Positions 1 to 9,733 are shown, counted from the first letter of the stretch. The stretch is DNA of 64,000 bases from Alteromonas sp. RKMC-009 (GCF_003584565.2 NZ_CP031010.1:1426001-1490000); one strand, 5' to 3'. A program made the numbers and translations. The notes: generated from the sequence alone by a model not told the origin.

Positions 1-78
1 ATCAGTCTGAATTTTTGCATACAGACCCGCTTTAACCGTGCTTTTGCTGTATGATAATTAAGAGTACGCAAGATTGTG

Positions 79-170
79 ACCAATTTGGTAAAACATTATA
101 TTTCAATTGGTTATGATTTTTACTATACCGTGTACTGTATTCCTTTAGTCGAAATAACCAAAAGTTTGGT
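79..170. promoter_or_regulatory. Two ACCAA/TTGGT palindromes upstream of tadA
   Basis: Two near-palindromes lie in the 110 bases before tadA: ACCAA-T-TTGGT at 79-89 and ACCAAA-AG-TTTGGT at 157-170. Further AACCAA/TTGGTT half-sites lie between and after them, one directly against the tadA start codon. No Shine-Dalgarno sequence is visible before that ATG. The arrangement could be an operator, but no known regulator consensus is recognised; this is inference from symmetry only. Confidence 0.3.
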
Positions 171-178
171 CAAAATAA

Positions 179-718
<540 letters not shown>

Positions 719-728
719 TCCGGAACTG

Positions 729-887
729 CTACTGGCAGGTTGACTCCGGACTTTTCGCGAACATTTCATGAGTCATAAAATGACGGCGCCGTTGAAGGAC
801 CCGTTGATGGGCACGTTTAATCATTAATTTTCTGCGGTTATTACTTTTCAAAATTTTCTTTGCCTTTATTGCTTTTTGTCTTCTCAT
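729..887 (-). CDS. Small, highly basic hypothetical protein (52 aa)
   Basis: This short reading frame begins at an ATG on the minus strand at 887, preceded by a strong ribosome-binding site (AGGAGG, about five bases upstream). It encodes 52 residues, 17 of them Lys or Arg and only two acidic, beginning MRRQKAIKAKKILKSNN and containing an RRR cluster. No membrane segment or signal peptide is visible. It lies about 100 bases downstream of the MltF-like gene on the same strand, so it may share that transcript. I do not recognise the family. The basic composition suggests binding to RNA, DNA or the ribosome, but that is inference. The strong ribosome-binding site is the main evidence that it is real. 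Confidence 0.55.
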   Translation of the reverse strand: MRRQKAIKAKKILKSNNRRKLMIKRAHQRVLQRRRHFMTHEMFAKSPESTCQ

Positions 888-993
888 AAACCCTCCTCAT
901 CCTTAAATGTGTAAGGAGAACGTATTCAGGGTGGCATTGTTCTTATGCCTCATGCCGTTCTACCGGTATAACATGAAGGCTTTATGACAATTT

Positions 994-1992
994 TCAATCT
1001 TTTTCAGACAGTGTTTCCAACGTTGTTGCGTACTGCTGAATATTTTCTGTAAATCTCACGGTATCAGCACCGTCTGCGTAGCCATAATCAAGGTGACGGT
1101 AAACGTCCTTAACGGCCAGCAATGGATAGCGCTGTTTCACGTCCAGCCAGCGATCATTATTGCCGCCCTGGCGGGATGTCAGTTCCCGGCAATCCTCAAG
1201 ATGTGTCAACCCCGTGCGCCACGCTGCAAGGGTCATCATCATCCTCTCCGCAGCCGGGATCCGTGACGGGATTTTCTCATGTAGTATAAGCAGTTGCTCT
1301 ACTGCACCGGCAGTTTCACCGGCATCTTCCCACTGATTTAATTGCCAGGCGAAAGCTGCCAGCAAAGTCCAATTTGCATCGCTGTCGTAAGCACTGAATT
1401 GCTCTTTGAGCGCCGTTATTTTTCCGGCAGCCGCAAGAATGAATGCCGGAATATCTGCCTCTTGCAGCGGAGTCGCCGGCGTCAGCCATTCATTCTGCAT
1501 TTTTGCAACCACACGTTGTTGCCTGAGCGTCGCAAAGTAATCAAAGACTGCACTGCGAAGAGAGTCATCAAGGCGGGCAGAGAATGCCCAGGCGGTGCCG
1601 GCATACGCCGGTCCGGAAACCATATCTGCTGACAATGCCTGCGATCCGGCATCACTGCTCACAATCAAATCGATATCTGAGCCGGCCAGAGCAGCGTTCA
1701 GACTGTGGTCGTCGTAATAGGGGATAAGTGCCAGTTCAACGCCAAGGTAATCAGCGAATCCGGCGATCAGTGTGTAATCAAACCCGCGGGGACCCTGCGG
1801 GCCATATTCATAACGTGAAGGTGCATACTCAATGCCTGCTGTCAGCTTACCGGCTTCCTTGACAGAACGAAGGTGATTGGGTAATTCAGGTTCGCTGCAG
1901 GCGGCAACGGTCAGAACTAACAGCAAACCGGTAACGGAACGTAACATGACTGTCAGGGGGGCAGACAGGAGAAAAGACATCTTACTCGACAC
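994..1992 (-). CDS. Degenerate MltF-like lipoprotein (catalytic Glu missing)
   Basis: Homologue of MltF, a periplasmic-facing outer-membrane lytic transglycosylase with an N-terminal solute-binding-protein domain and a C-terminal SLT domain. A lipoprotein signal is visible, with the lipobox VAAC at Cys32 (an internal start at Met16 is also possible). Residues about 43-140 match the first half of the solute-binding domain (GPRGFDYTLIAGFADYLGV), but about 100 residues of the second lobe seem absent. The SLT region (about 205-325) is recognisable: NWTLLAAFAW, LAAWRTGLTHLEDCR, WLDVKQRYPLL, YGYADG. The family's QESHW catalytic motif reads QLNQW, so the catalytic glutamate is Leu218, and the following loop is shortened. 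At 332 residues it is far below the usual 450-520. Position between tadA and purL confirms descent from mltF. It is probably inactive as a transglycosylase; a binding or regulatory role is inference. Confidence 0.8.
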   Translation of the reverse strand: MSSKMSFLLSAPLTVMLRSVTGLLLVLTVAACSEPELPNHLRSVKEAGKLTAGIEYAPSRYEYGPQGPRGFDYTLIAGFADYLGVELALIPYYDDHSLNAALAGSDIDLIVSSDAGSQALSADMVSGPAYAGTAWAFSARLDDSLRSAVFDYFATLRQQRVVAKMQNEWLTPATPLQEADIPAFILAAAGKITALKEQFSAYDSDANWTLLAAFAWQLNQWEDAGETAGAVEQLLILHEKIPSRIPAAERMMMTLAAWRTGLTHLEDCRELTSRQGGNNDRWLDVKQRYPLLAVKDVYRHLDYGYADGADTVRFTENIQQYATTLETLSEKD

Positions 1993-2053
1993 GGTCAGTG
2001 GTATTACCTTTGGTTGAAAATCGAAAAAAAACTAAACTTGTTTTGAATGTAGG

Positions 2054-2082
2054 TTATCAAGTGGGCGGAATTCCTCTATAAT
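2054..2082 (+). promoter_or_regulatory. Predicted sigma-70 promoter of purL
   Basis: A perfect -10 TATAAT at 2077-2082 has a -35-like TTATCA at 2054-2059 with 17-base spacing, 80 bases upstream of the purL ATG. No clear PurR operator is seen next to it. Confidence 0.6.
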
Positions 2083-2161
2083 CCGCGCCGAAATCCCCGT
2101 GCATCCAAGAGATAGCGTTTGAGCTGTCAGACGCTGTTTCCAAACAATCAGGTAAAACGAT

Positions 2162-5100
2162 ATGTTGGTCCTAAGAGGCGCTCCCGCACTGTCTGAATTC
2201 AGACAAACTAAACTTATTGAAAGGCTGGGTCAATCCGGTATTACTGTGAATGGCATTTACGCTGAGTTTGTTCACCTTGTGGACACAACCGGCACGTTAA
2301 CTGACGATGCCCGTCAGGTACTCGATAAATTGCTGACTTACGGTCCGAAAACTCAGGCCAAAGCGCCTCAGGGAGAGTGCTTTTTTGTTACTCCCCGTCC
2401 CGGCACCATTTCTCCGTGGTCATCCAAAGCCACTAACATTGCACAAAACTGCGGCCTGACGGCTATCGAACGCATTGAGCGTGGTTGTGCGTATTATGTT
2501 GACGTAAATGGTGAGCTGACAGATGCCGATAAAGCGCTGGTGGCAGCAGAACTGCATGATCGCATGACTGAATCAGTGTTTGCTGCGCCGGAAAGTGCAT
2601 CAGTATTGTTTGAACATGCCGAAGGCCAGAGCTTTGCCTCGGTGGACGTGCTGGGAAGCGGCAAACAGGCACTGGTTGATGCGAATATCAGTCTGGGTCT
2701 GGCTCTTGCCGACGATGAAATTGATTACCTGTTTGACAGTTTCACCCGTTTAGGTCGTAACCCTAACGATGTTGAGCTGTACATGTTCGCGCAGGCCAAC
2801 TCTGAGCACTGCCGGCATAAGATTTTTAACGCCAGTTGGACTATTGATGGCGTAGAGCAGGACAAGTCCCTGTTCAAAATGATCAAAAACACCTTCGAAA
2901 CCCACCCTGAATTTGTTCACTCTGCGTATAAAGATAACGCGGCTGTGATGGAAGGCTGGCAGGCGGGTCGTTTCTTCCCTGACCCGCAATCTCATCAGTA
3001 CGAATATCATCATGAAGATATCGACATTCTGATGAAGGTGGAAACCCACAACCACCCGACGGCCATTTCGCCGTTCCCGGGTGCCGCTACCGGTTCCGGT
3101 GGTGAAATTCGTGACGAAGGTGCAACAGGCCGTGGCTCTAAGCCGAAAGCGGGTTTAGTTGGCTTTACCGTGTCTAACCTGCGCATTCCGGGGGCTGAGC
3201 AGCCATGGGAAATCAGCTATGGTAAACCACAGCGTATTGTCAGCGCGCTGGATATTATGATTGAAGGCCCGCTGGGTGGCGCGGCGTTTAACAACGAATT
3301 TGGTCGTCCTAACCTGTTAGGTTATTTCCGTACCTATGAGCAGGAAGTCTCCAGCTTTAACGGTGTGGAAGTACGTGGTTACCATAAGCCAATCATGCTG
3401 GCCGGTGGCCTGGGTAACATCCGTAAATCCCATATCGAAAAAGGCGAAATCACCGTTGGCGCGAAACTGATCGTGCTGGGTGGTCCGGCAATGAATATCG
3501 GTCTGGGTGGCGGCGCGGCGTCTTCTATGGCGTCCGGTCAGTCTAACGAAGATCTGGATTTTGCTTCTGTACAGCGTGACAATCCTGAAATGGAGCGTCG
3601 CTGTCAGGAAGTTATCGATGCCTGCTGGCAGTTAGGTGACAACAACCCGATCCAGTTTATCCATGATGTGGGCGCGGGCGGTCTGTCTAACGCATTGCCT
3701 GAACTGGTTAACGACGGTGGTCGTGGCGGTAAATTCGAACTGCGTGACGTGCTCGCCGACGAAGCGGGTATGACGCCACTGGAACTTTGGTGTAACGAAT
3801 CACAGGAACGTTATGTTCTGTCTGTTGCACCTGAGAACCTGGAAAAATTTGCGGCGATTTGTGCCCGTGAGCGTGCCCCGTTTGCGGTAGTGGGTGAAGC
3901 CACTGAAGAACAACACTTGTCATTGCACGATGCTGACTTCGATAACCAGCCGATTGATATGCCACTGGATGTATTGCTAGGTAAGCCACCTAAAATGCAT
4001 CGTGATGTGAAATCAGAAAGCGTTGCGCCGGAGGCGCTGAAGCGTGAAGACATCACGCTGGCTGATGCGGCTCAACGCATGCTGCGCCTGCCAACAGTCG
4101 CGGAGAAAACCTTCCTTATTACCATTGGTGACCGCTCGGTAACCGGTCTGGTCTCACGTGACCAGATGGTGGGTCCGTGGCAGGTGCCGGTGGCTGACGT
4201 GGCGGTTACCGCCAGTGCGTTTGATACCTATCACGGTGAAGCCATGTCTATGGGTGAACGTACGCCTGTAGCATTGTTGTCTCACGGCGCATCTGCCCGT
4301 CTGGCAGTGGGTGAAGCACTGACTAACATTGCTGCATCAAATATTGGTGATATCAAGCGTATCAAACTGTCTGCGAACTGGATGGCTGCTGCCGGTCACC
4401 CGGGCGAAGATGCGGGTCTTTACGAAGCCGTAAAAGCGGTAGGTGAAGAACTGTGTCCGGCGCTGGGTCTGACGATTCCGGTAGGTAAAGACTCTATGTC
4501 GATGAAAACAGCATGGCAGGACGAAGACGGCGCTGACAAGGCAGTAACGTCTCCGTTGTCGCTGGTGATCACCGCATTTGGTGCAGTAAAAGACATCCGT
4601 AAAACGCTGACGCCACAACTGCGTACCGATAAAGGCGCAACCCGCCTGATGCTGATTGACTTAGGCGCGGGTCAGAACCGTCTGGGCGCAAGCTGTCTGG
4701 CACAGGTTTATCAGCAACTGGCTGACAAACCGGCTGATGTGGACAACGCAGAAACCCTGCTGGGCTTCTTCAATGCCGTACAGGCAATGATTGAAAAAGA
4801 ACTGGTTATTGCGTACCACGACCGGTCAGACGGTGGTCTGTTTACAACCATAGCGGAAATGGCTTTTGCCGGTAAGACGGGTGTGACCGTTTCTCTTGAT
4901 GCTCTGGCTGACGATGACTTAGCAGTACTGTTTAACGAAGAATTAGGTGCGGTTATTCAGGTAGCTGAAAGCGACGTGGATGCGGTGACAGCGATTGCTG
5001 AAGCTCACGGTCTGGGCGCGGTGTTACACGATATTGGTACTCTGAATGCGACAGACATGGTTGAGTTTAACCGTGGTGACGTTGCTGTACTGACTGATAC

Positions 5101-6058
5101 CCGCGTGAACCTGCGTACCATGTGGGCCGAAACTACGCACAATATGCAAAGCCTGCGTGATAACCCGAAATGTGCTGACGAAGAACATGCTGCCAAGCAG
5201 GATGCGGCAGATCCGGGTCTGAGCGCGAAGCTGAGCTATGATGTTACTGAAGACGTTGCTGCGCCTTATATTGCTAAGGGTGTTAAGCCGGAAGTGGCGA
5301 TTCTGCGTGAGCAGGGCGTTAACTCTCATCTGGAAATGGCAGCAGCATTTACCCGCGCGGGTTTCACTGCTATCGACGTGCACATGAGTGACGTACTGAG
5401 CGGCCGTGTGTCCCTGGACAACTTTAAAGGTCTGGCGGCTTGTGGTGGTTTCTCTTACGGTGACGTACTGGGTGCCGGTGAAGGTTGGGCGAAGTCGATT
5501 CTGTTCAATGCCCAGGCCCGTGACCAGTTTGCCGCTTTCTTTGACCGCAACGATACGTTCAGCCTGGGTGTATGTAACGGTTGTCAGATGCTCTCTAACC
5601 TCAAATCGTTAATCCCTGGCACAGAAAACTGGCCACACTTTGTGACTAACGTGTCTGAGCGTTTTGAAGCTCGTGTTGCCATGGTAGAAGTCATGGAGTC
5701 TAACTCTGTGCTGCTGCAGGGCATGAAAGGCTCGATGATGCCTATCGCGGTATCACATGGTGAAGGTCAGGCTGAGTTTGCCTCTGCTGATGCACTGAGT
5801 GCGGTTCAGAGCGCGAATCAGGTAGCCCTGCGTTACGTGAACAACTACGGTCAGGTGGCAGATACTTATCCTGCGAACCCGAACGGTTCACCAGCAGGTA
5901 TCACGGGTCTGACATCTGCTGATGGTCGGGCAACGATTATGATGCCTCACCCGGAACGTGTATTCCGTACTGTAGCGAACTCCTGGCGCCCGGACGACTG
6001 GCAGGAAGACGGTGCGTGGATGCGCATCTTCCGCAACGCCCGCGTCTTCGTGGGCTAG
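2162..6058 (+). CDS. purL: Phosphoribosylformylglycinamidine synthase
   Basis: PurL catalyses the fourth step of de novo purine synthesis, converting FGAR, glutamine and ATP to FGAM in the cytosol. The 1298-residue length is that of the large single-chain gammaproteobacterial form. Visible parts are the N-terminal PurS-like domain, the duplicated AIRS-like ATP-binding halves ([23 protein letters not shown] near residue 295 and the GKDSMSM region near 780), and the C-terminal glutamine amidotransferase ([16 protein letters not shown]; nucleophile in GVCNGCQ at about Cys1138; MPHPERVFR at the end). All expected motifs are intact. It is monocistronic here, with its own sigma-70-like promoter and a structured, repeat-rich 3' region. 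Confidence 0.98.
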   Translation: MLVLRGAPALSEFRQTKLIERLGQSGITVNGIYAEFVHLVDTTGTLTDDARQVLDKLLTYGPKTQAKAPQGECFFVTPRPGTISPWSSKATNIAQNCGLTAIERIERGCAYYVDVNGELTDADKALVAAELHDRMTESVFAAPESASVLFEHAEGQSFASVDVLGSGKQALVDANISLGLALADDEIDYLFDSFTRLGRNPNDVELYMFAQANSEHCRHKIFNASWTIDGVEQDKSLFKMIKNTFETHPEFVHSAYKDNAAVMEGWQAGRFFPDPQSHQYEYHHEDIDILMKVETHNHPTAISPFPGAATGSGGEIRDEGATGRGSKPKAGLVGFTVSNLRIPGAEQPWEISYGKPQRIVSALDIMIEGPLGGAAFNNEFGRPNLLGYFRTYEQEVSSFNGVEVRGYHKPIMLAGGLGNIRKSHIEKGEITVGAKLIVLGGPAMNIGLGGGAASSMASGQSNEDLDFASVQRDNPEMERRCQEVIDACWQLGDNNPIQFIHDVGAGGLSNALPELVNDGGRGGKFELRDVLADEAGMTPLELWCNESQERYVLSVAPENLEKFAAICARERAPFAVVGEATEEQHLSLHDADFDNQPIDMPLDVLLGKPPKMHRDVKSESVAPEALKREDITLADAAQRMLRLPTVAEKTFLITIGDRSVTGLVSRDQMVGPWQVPVADVAVTASAFDTYHGEAMSMGERTPVALLSHGASARLAVGEALTNIAASNIGDIKRIKLSANWMAAAGHPGEDAGLYEAVKAVGEELCPALGLTIPVGKDSMSMKTAWQDEDGADKAVTSPLSLVITAFGAVKDIRKTLTPQLRTDKGATRLMLIDLGAGQNRLGASCLAQVYQQLADKPADVDNAETLLGFFNAVQAMIEKELVIAYHDRSDGGLFTTIAEMAFAGKTGVTVSLDALADDDLAVLFNEELGAVIQVAESDVDAVTAIAEAHGLGAVLHDIGTLNATDMVEFNRGDVAVLTDTRVNLRTMWAETTHNMQSLRDNPKCADEEHAAKQDAADPGLSAKLSYDVTEDVAAPYIAKGVKPEVAILREQGVNSHLEMAAAFTRAGFTAIDVHMSDVLSGRVSLDNFKGLAACGGFSYGDVLGAGEGWAKSILFNAQARDQFAAFFDRNDTFSLGVCNGCQMLSNLKSLIPGTENWPHFVTNVSERFEARVAMVEVMESNSVLLQGMKGSMMPIAVSHGEGQAEFASADALSAVQSANQVALRYVNNYGQVADTYPANPNGSPAGITGLTSADGRATIMMPHPERVFRTVANSWRPDDWQEDGAWMRIFRNARVFVG

Positions 6059-6067
6059 GTTGTAGTC

Positions 6068-6192
6068 GCTTCCGCATTGCGCAGCGCGACCGGGATTCAG
6101 AAACACGCATAAACCCATCCATGGGGCTCGGCTGCGGCATCCCTGCCGCAGACGGTTTCTGAACCCCGGTCGCACTCGCTGGTTGCGGAAGC
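6068..6192. repeat. Long imperfect inverted repeat behind purL
   Basis: The arm at 6068-6104 and the reverse complement of 6155-6192 match over about 37 bases with few differences (both outer ends are GCTTCCGCA/TGCGGAAGC, both inner ends CAGAAAC/GTTTCTG). A second stem, CTGCGGC (6132-6138) with GCCGCAG (6145-6151), sits inside. The transcript would fold into a very long hairpin starting ten bases after the purL stop. There is no T-tract, so it is not a canonical intrinsic terminator; it may protect or end the mRNA by another route. Confidence 0.75.
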
Positions 6193-6420
6193 TGAGATCT
6201 CCAGCCTTTTCTGGCTTCCAATTTAAGCTCGGTTGCGGCGCCCTTGCCGCAAACAGTTTTTAAAACGCAGCCCCTCTTCTTTTGTGCGAGCGCTGGTTCA
6301 TCAGCCTGTTCCGACTTCGCTGGCGGTTTTTAACTTTTGCAACGGAATCCGTTCTGCGAAATCTTAGATCTTCAGCCTTTTCTGTTTTCAAACCCGGCCG
6401 CACTCGCTGTTTGCGGAAGC
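6126..6420. repeat. Interleaved direct repeats behind purL
   Basis: Three diverged duplications overlap. A 35-base unit at 6126-6160 recurs at 6227-6261 with seven differences, all transitions. A 27-base unit at 6166-6192 recurs at 6394-6420 with two differences. An AGATCT(C/T)CAGCCTTTTCTG unit at about 6195-6214 recurs at about 6366-6385. Each 35-base unit contains a perfect 7-bp stem (CTGCGGC/GCCGCAG, then TTGCGGC/GCCGCAA). Longer reading frames here are not protein-like. The rest of 6421-6700 shows nothing clear apart from the small ORF's upstream region. Confidence 0.65.
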
Positions 6421-6700
6421 CGCATCTCCATACCCATTCCTGCTCAGTTGCAAAGATTTACGAAAATTGATTAATTTTTACATTTTCCGGAACAATTTTA
6501 ACCGGACGTGGTCTGCATATACTGAGCGCCAAAAATAAGTTGTTTCAGTGTCAAATTTTTGAACCGATCTCTTGTGATCTGTAAATCACTGTTTTACATT
6601 AGGCGTGTCAGGAAGACTTATAAAAGGTAGCAACGGAAGCGGGTTGTTTGGTTAGGATCGTTAGGGATCCGCAGTTATTGTTAGATAATAAGAGACGAAT

Positions 6701-6838
6701 ATGTATCGTTCTGGTAAGGGGTTCGGTTTAACCGGTGTCGCTGTCGCAGTCTTGTTTATGATTCTGACCGCTGTATTCAGTTCTTCCGCAAGTTCCGCAG
6801 AATTAAAAGTGAGCGAAAAGCGCTCGCAATCAATCTGA
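6701..6838 (+). CDS. Small hydrophobic hypothetical protein (45 aa)
   Basis: The frame starts at an ATG at 6701 with a weak purine-rich ribosome-binding site (AAGAGACG) and ends in TGA at 6838. The product starts MYRSGKGFGLTGVAVAVL, continues with a hydrophobic run to about residue 26, then a Ser/Ala-rich stretch (SSSASSAE) and a short charged tail. This looks like a signal peptide or a single transmembrane segment with the N-terminus inside. If cleaved after SSA, only about 12 residues would remain, so a small membrane protein is more likely. It stands alone on an island between purL and smrA. The family is not recognised. Confidence 0.45.
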   Translation: MYRSGKGFGLTGVAVAVLFMILTAVFSSSASSAELKVSEKRSQSI

Positions 6839-7059
6839 TTGCTGTTTAGTCGCAGGGTCAGTTAACAGTGCACTCTTCGCATTGCGGAGTGGGTTAGTAC
6901 TGTCTTCAAAAACTTCCGGTTTAGTCAATTTCGTAAACACCAGAATGATTACCGGTGTAGACGCAATACCTGAAACACATTTCAAAACCGCCTCACATAG
7001 CATTTCAACGGCCGGTCTTTAAACATAGATCACTATCGCAATTTTTCCACATTATCTTT

Positions 7060-7647
7060 TTATCTTTTTCTATTTTTTTCGCGGTTTATTAACTTTTGTT
7101 GCGGATGTTTTTTCAGCAATACATAGGTTGCGCCGAAACCGCCATGACCGGGTTGTGCGGTATGCCACGCGATGACGAAATCCAGTTCGGCGAGCCAGTG
7201 ATTTACGTAGCTTTTTTTCATTGCCGGAACCGGTTTACTGTTTTCGCCTTTGCCATGCTGAACAAGCAGAGCGCGTGTGCCCCGTTCATGGGCGTTTTTG
7301 AGTTGCTTGTAAAGTAAGTCTCTGGATTCCGCGAGGGTCAGGTTTTTAAGAGATATACGCTGTTCAAGTTCATACTTACCCAGCCGTAAGTTCTTAAACA
7401 CACCGTCCTGAATGCCGGGTTGTTGAAAAGCAATGAAATCGTCGGGTTTGACGGGCTTCACGTTTTCCATGCTGAGGGGATTGAATATGTCCGGATTATC
7501 TTTGGCCAGTGCGGCTCTTTTGGCCTTTTTCGCAAGGCTGTCCTGTGCGTCGTGATTGAATACTTTGTCGTCTGTAGTTATCCGTTGTACATCGCCCATC
7601 TCTTCCATGAAAGAACGTAAATCATCATCGTCGAACTGGTGGTGCAT
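7060..7647 (-). CDS. smrA: Smr-domain endonuclease-like protein SmrA
   Basis: Stand-alone Smr-domain protein of the YdaL/SmrA type. Smr domains are nucleases or nucleic-acid binders; stand-alone bacterial forms have been linked to DNA nicking and, for relatives, to RNA cleavage at stalled ribosomes. From the ATG at 7647 the product has 195 residues. The N-terminal third is charged and probably disordered. The Smr core carries HGKG (131-134), SYVNHWLAELDFV, and GGFGATYVLL (169-178), all diagnostic. A lysine/arginine-rich tail follows. The ATG at 7647 has GAGG eight bases upstream and is preferred to an upstream in-frame TTG at 7665. It is monocistronic and precedes no other minus-strand gene. 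Confidence 0.88.
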   Translation of the reverse strand: MHHQFDDDDLRSFMEEMGDVQRITTDDKVFNHDAQDSLAKKAKRAALAKDNPDIFNPLSMENVKPVKPDDFIAFQQPGIQDGVFKNLRLGKYELEQRISLKNLTLAESRDLLYKQLKNAHERGTRALLVQHGKGENSKPVPAMKKSYVNHWLAELDFVIAWHTAQPGHGGFGATYVLLKKHPQQKLINREKNRKR

Positions 7648-7689
7648 GGCTGACCTCGAACACAAAGAATATGTCGCTTAACGCTATGG

Positions 7690-7761
7690 CGTCCCTAGCT
7701 GGAATCGAACCAACATCTAAGCCTTAGGAGGGCCTTGTTTTATCCATTAAACTATAGGGAC
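7690..7761 (-). tRNA. tRNA-Arg (anticodon CCU)
   Basis: The minus strand folds as a complete cloverleaf. The acceptor stem pairs GTCCCTA with TAGGGAC, the anticodon stem AGGCC/GGCTT (two G-T-type pairs) encloses CTCCTAA with anticodon CCT, and the T arm is GTTGG-TTCGATT-CCAGC. It closely resembles E. coli tRNA-Arg(CCU), which reads the rare AGG codon. The CCA end is not encoded. No integrase or att-like repeat is seen beside it, although tRNA-Arg genes often serve as integration sites. Confidence 0.95.
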
Positions 7762-7790
7762 ATCCGGTCCGGAACTGCCGGAGAAACGTT

Positions 7791-7818
7791 ATTATAGCTA
7801 TCCTGAATGGAAGTTGAA
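7791..7818 (-). promoter_or_regulatory. Promoter of tRNA-Arg
   Basis: Read on the minus strand: TTCAAC (complement of 7813-7818), a 16-base spacer, and TATAAT (complement of 7791-7796), 30 bases before the tRNA 5' end. This is a good sigma-70 match for a stable-RNA gene. Confidence 0.65.
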
Positions 7819-7846
7819 CCCGCAATTCTCTGATTTACCGTGTTTT

Positions 7847-9022
7847 CTATCGTCTGGCTACAAAATCATTGGGCTGGATATTGGCAAGAATTCCCCCGTC
7901 AACCGCTTCAACCGTAGCGCTGTCAACGGATGCGCTGGTTACCCGCACTTTCACGGGATAAAGGTTATATTGCAAAAATGTCATGCCCTGCGGATCGCGC
8001 ACCTGGCTGGTTTTATAGACGGTGAGTTCGTCACCGGGTTGAATACCATGGCTGCGGCCAATGGATACCTGCAAGACATCGCCTCTGACGGCCAGTACCC
8101 GGCCGGTAGCCGGCTGACAGGTGAGCATGTCATCAATGTCTTCCACCACGCCGGTAAACAACCGGTTGACGGCTTTGCCGTATTCACTTTGCCAGAACCG
8201 GTAGCTGCTGACATCAATCTGTGAGAACTGATCGAATTCCCACACGGCTTCGGTAGCATAATTTTTCTGCATGAGTACGGCACCGTTCATACCGTCTACC
8301 AGAGAAACATCGAGGGAAAACTGACGCAATGCATCATCACTCTTCCAGAATGCCAGTGAAGAGTGAGCGGGACGCAGCATACTCAAATCTGTGATGGTTG
8401 CTGCCAGAATGTATTGTGAGCGGCTCTGTCGGGCCAGGTCAGGTGCCTGAGCCAGCACATTCGCGCGGTTCCATCTGACAGTGTAGGGCACTATTTGAGC
8501 CAGTGAAGTTAATTCAGAGCGGGCTTTAAATAATTGCTGGAGGTGTCTGGGTGCCTGTTCGGATAAATCGTGGATTTGTCCGTCCTGTGCCTGCGCCCTG
8601 TGTTCGATAGGAAACCAGGTGGTGACCAGGGTTTTTTGAAAGTCAGCAGCACTGCATGAGGCGGTTTGCGGGAAAATGTCAGCCCGTATGGTTACTGTTA
8701 CATAATCGCTATGCCATTTCTCATCAATAAGCTCAAGGTTGTTCACTTCTCCGCTGGCACTGATTTGAAGCCTGTCTTCCTGCAACAGTCCGTTGGTCAG
8801 CATCTGAACACTTTGCACTGAAGCGCCGGCAAAAATCATTGCCTGTCTGATCGCCTCTTCGGTGGCCTTTGCTTTGGCGGCAATTTTATCTCCGCCCTGG
8901 ATGAGTGCCTGTCCTCTGGCTTCATACCAGACGGCAGAAGTTTGCCACGACAGTAATAAAAATAGCCCTGTAAGAAACAGTTTAATCCCCGCTGGCCGGA
9001 GCAAATTGTCAATTCGAGTCAT
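7847..9022 (-). CDS. flgT: Flagellar H-ring assembly protein FlgT
   Basis: FlgT is a periplasmic protein of Vibrio-type polar flagella. It forms the H ring around the basal body LP ring and helps recruit the MotX/MotY T ring. From the ATG at 9022 the product is 391 residues, the usual FlgT length, with a signal peptide (FLTGLFLLLSWQTSA, residues about 15-30) and the conserved start of the mature protein, VWYEARGQALIQGG. The C-terminal region (SIGRSHGIQPGDELTVYK) is the small beta domain of the family. Upstream in-frame starts exist to 9208 but add an unconserved extension and overlap the flgP control region. It is divergent from flgP, as in Vibrio. Its presence implies a polar, high-torque motor. 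Confidence 0.9.
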   Translation of the reverse strand: MTRIDNLLRPAGIKLFLTGLFLLLSWQTSAVWYEARGQALIQGGDKIAAKAKATEEAIRQAMIFAGASVQSVQMLTNGLLQEDRLQISASGEVNNLELIDEKWHSDYVTVTIRADIFPQTASCSAADFQKTLVTTWFPIEHRAQAQDGQIHDLSEQAPRHLQQLFKARSELTSLAQIVPYTVRWNRANVLAQAPDLARQSRSQYILAATITDLSMLRPAHSSLAFWKSDDALRQFSLDVSLVDGMNGAVLMQKNYATEAVWEFDQFSQIDVSSYRFWQSEYGKAVNRLFTGVVEDIDDMLTCQPATGRVLAVRGDVLQVSIGRSHGIQPGDELTVYKTSQVRDPQGMTFLQYNLYPVKVRVTSASVDSATVEAVDGGILANIQPNDFVARR

Positions 9023-9150
9023 CTTTATCACCGCAATCATATTTAAAATGAAGCGGAACCGCTGGCAAAGCAGCGTTTCCGGGTTTATGTGCAAAGACAA
9101 GAGCAAAAAACGTTCCTGAAATTGCGTCTGAAAAATGGCGCAGAACATCA

Positions 9151-9166
9151 GGGCACGGTTATTGCT
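9151..9166 (+). promoter_or_regulatory. Sigma-54 promoter of flgP
   Basis: GGGCAC at 9151-9156, five bases, then TTGC at 9162-9165 followed by T: a good RpoN -24/-12 element (consensus TGGCAC-N5-TTGC). It lies 91 bases before the flgP start. Confidence 0.7.
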
Positions 9167-9256
9167 GGAAACGGGTAACAGAAACAATCTGCTGTGGATG
9201 CAGAACAATGGTGTTCAGCGACTTTCAGCAAACTGATTAAGAACTACAGGTGGGTT

Positions 9257-9733
9257 ATGCAATCTATTATCCTGCGATCAGCAAGAGCTACAGGCGTCAG
9301 TCTGGTATTACTGCTGGGTGGTTGCTCAGGGCTTATTGATAAGCATGTTGAGTGGGAAGTGGTGGAGCCGGAAAGTTACCCCGTGCTGACAGCGATAGGA
9401 TATGCACCGGTTGCGCAGCAAATGGGTCAGACGGAAAATGACCGCTCCCTGATGGCAATGAAAGCATCAAAGCTGGATGCCTACCGTGAACTGGCTGAAC
9501 AAGTATATGGTCAGCGACTGAATGGTTCCCAGTCGGTGGCGAACATGGTGATGCAAGATTCACAATTAAAAGCATCCGTTGAAGGCGTGATCCGCGGCGC
9601 GAGGGTGATAAAAAGTTATCCGGTGGGCGAGGATACTTACGCTACTGAGTTAGAGCTGGACATGCGTAAGGTGTACGATATTTACCTGACAACCGCTAAG
9701 CCTAAAAGGATTAGGGACGTTACTTATTACTGA
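9257..9733 (+). CDS. flgP: Flagellar outer-membrane lipoprotein FlgP
   Basis: FlgP is an LPP20-family outer-membrane lipoprotein needed for full motility in polarly flagellated bacteria; it forms a disk or ring around the basal body in Campylobacter and Vibrio. The 158-residue product from the ATG at 9257 has a lipoprotein signal with LLGGC at Cys23. The mature part shows the family pattern TAIGYAPV, a helical KASKLDAYRELAEQVYGQRL segment, and IRGARVIKSYPV. An ACAGGTGGG ribosome-binding site precedes this ATG; the longer frame from 9194 would lose the signal peptide. It is divergent from flgT and followed at once by a bidirectional terminator. Confidence 0.9.
   Translation: MQSIILRSARATGVSLVLLLGGCSGLIDKHVEWEVVEPESYPVLTAIGYAPVAQQMGQTENDRSLMAMKASKLDAYRELAEQVYGQRLNGSQSVANMVMQDSQLKASVEGVIRGARVIKSYPVGEDTYATELELDMRKVYDIYLTTAKPKRIRDVTYY

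Noticed and set aside
5024..5383. Antisense reading frames over 90 codons within purL and other genes
   Set aside because: They are frame shadows of strongly conserved genes, with no ribosome-binding site or recognisable protein features.
6282..6470. 62-codon ORF in the purL 3' repeat region
   Set aside because: It runs through degenerate repeats, has an unlikely composition (Cys/Phe/Arg mix) and no ribosome-binding site.
7690..7761. Genomic island integration site at tRNA-Arg
   Set aside because: No integrase gene, no direct repeat of the tRNA 3' end and no mobile genes were found; the adjacent genes are core flagellar genes.
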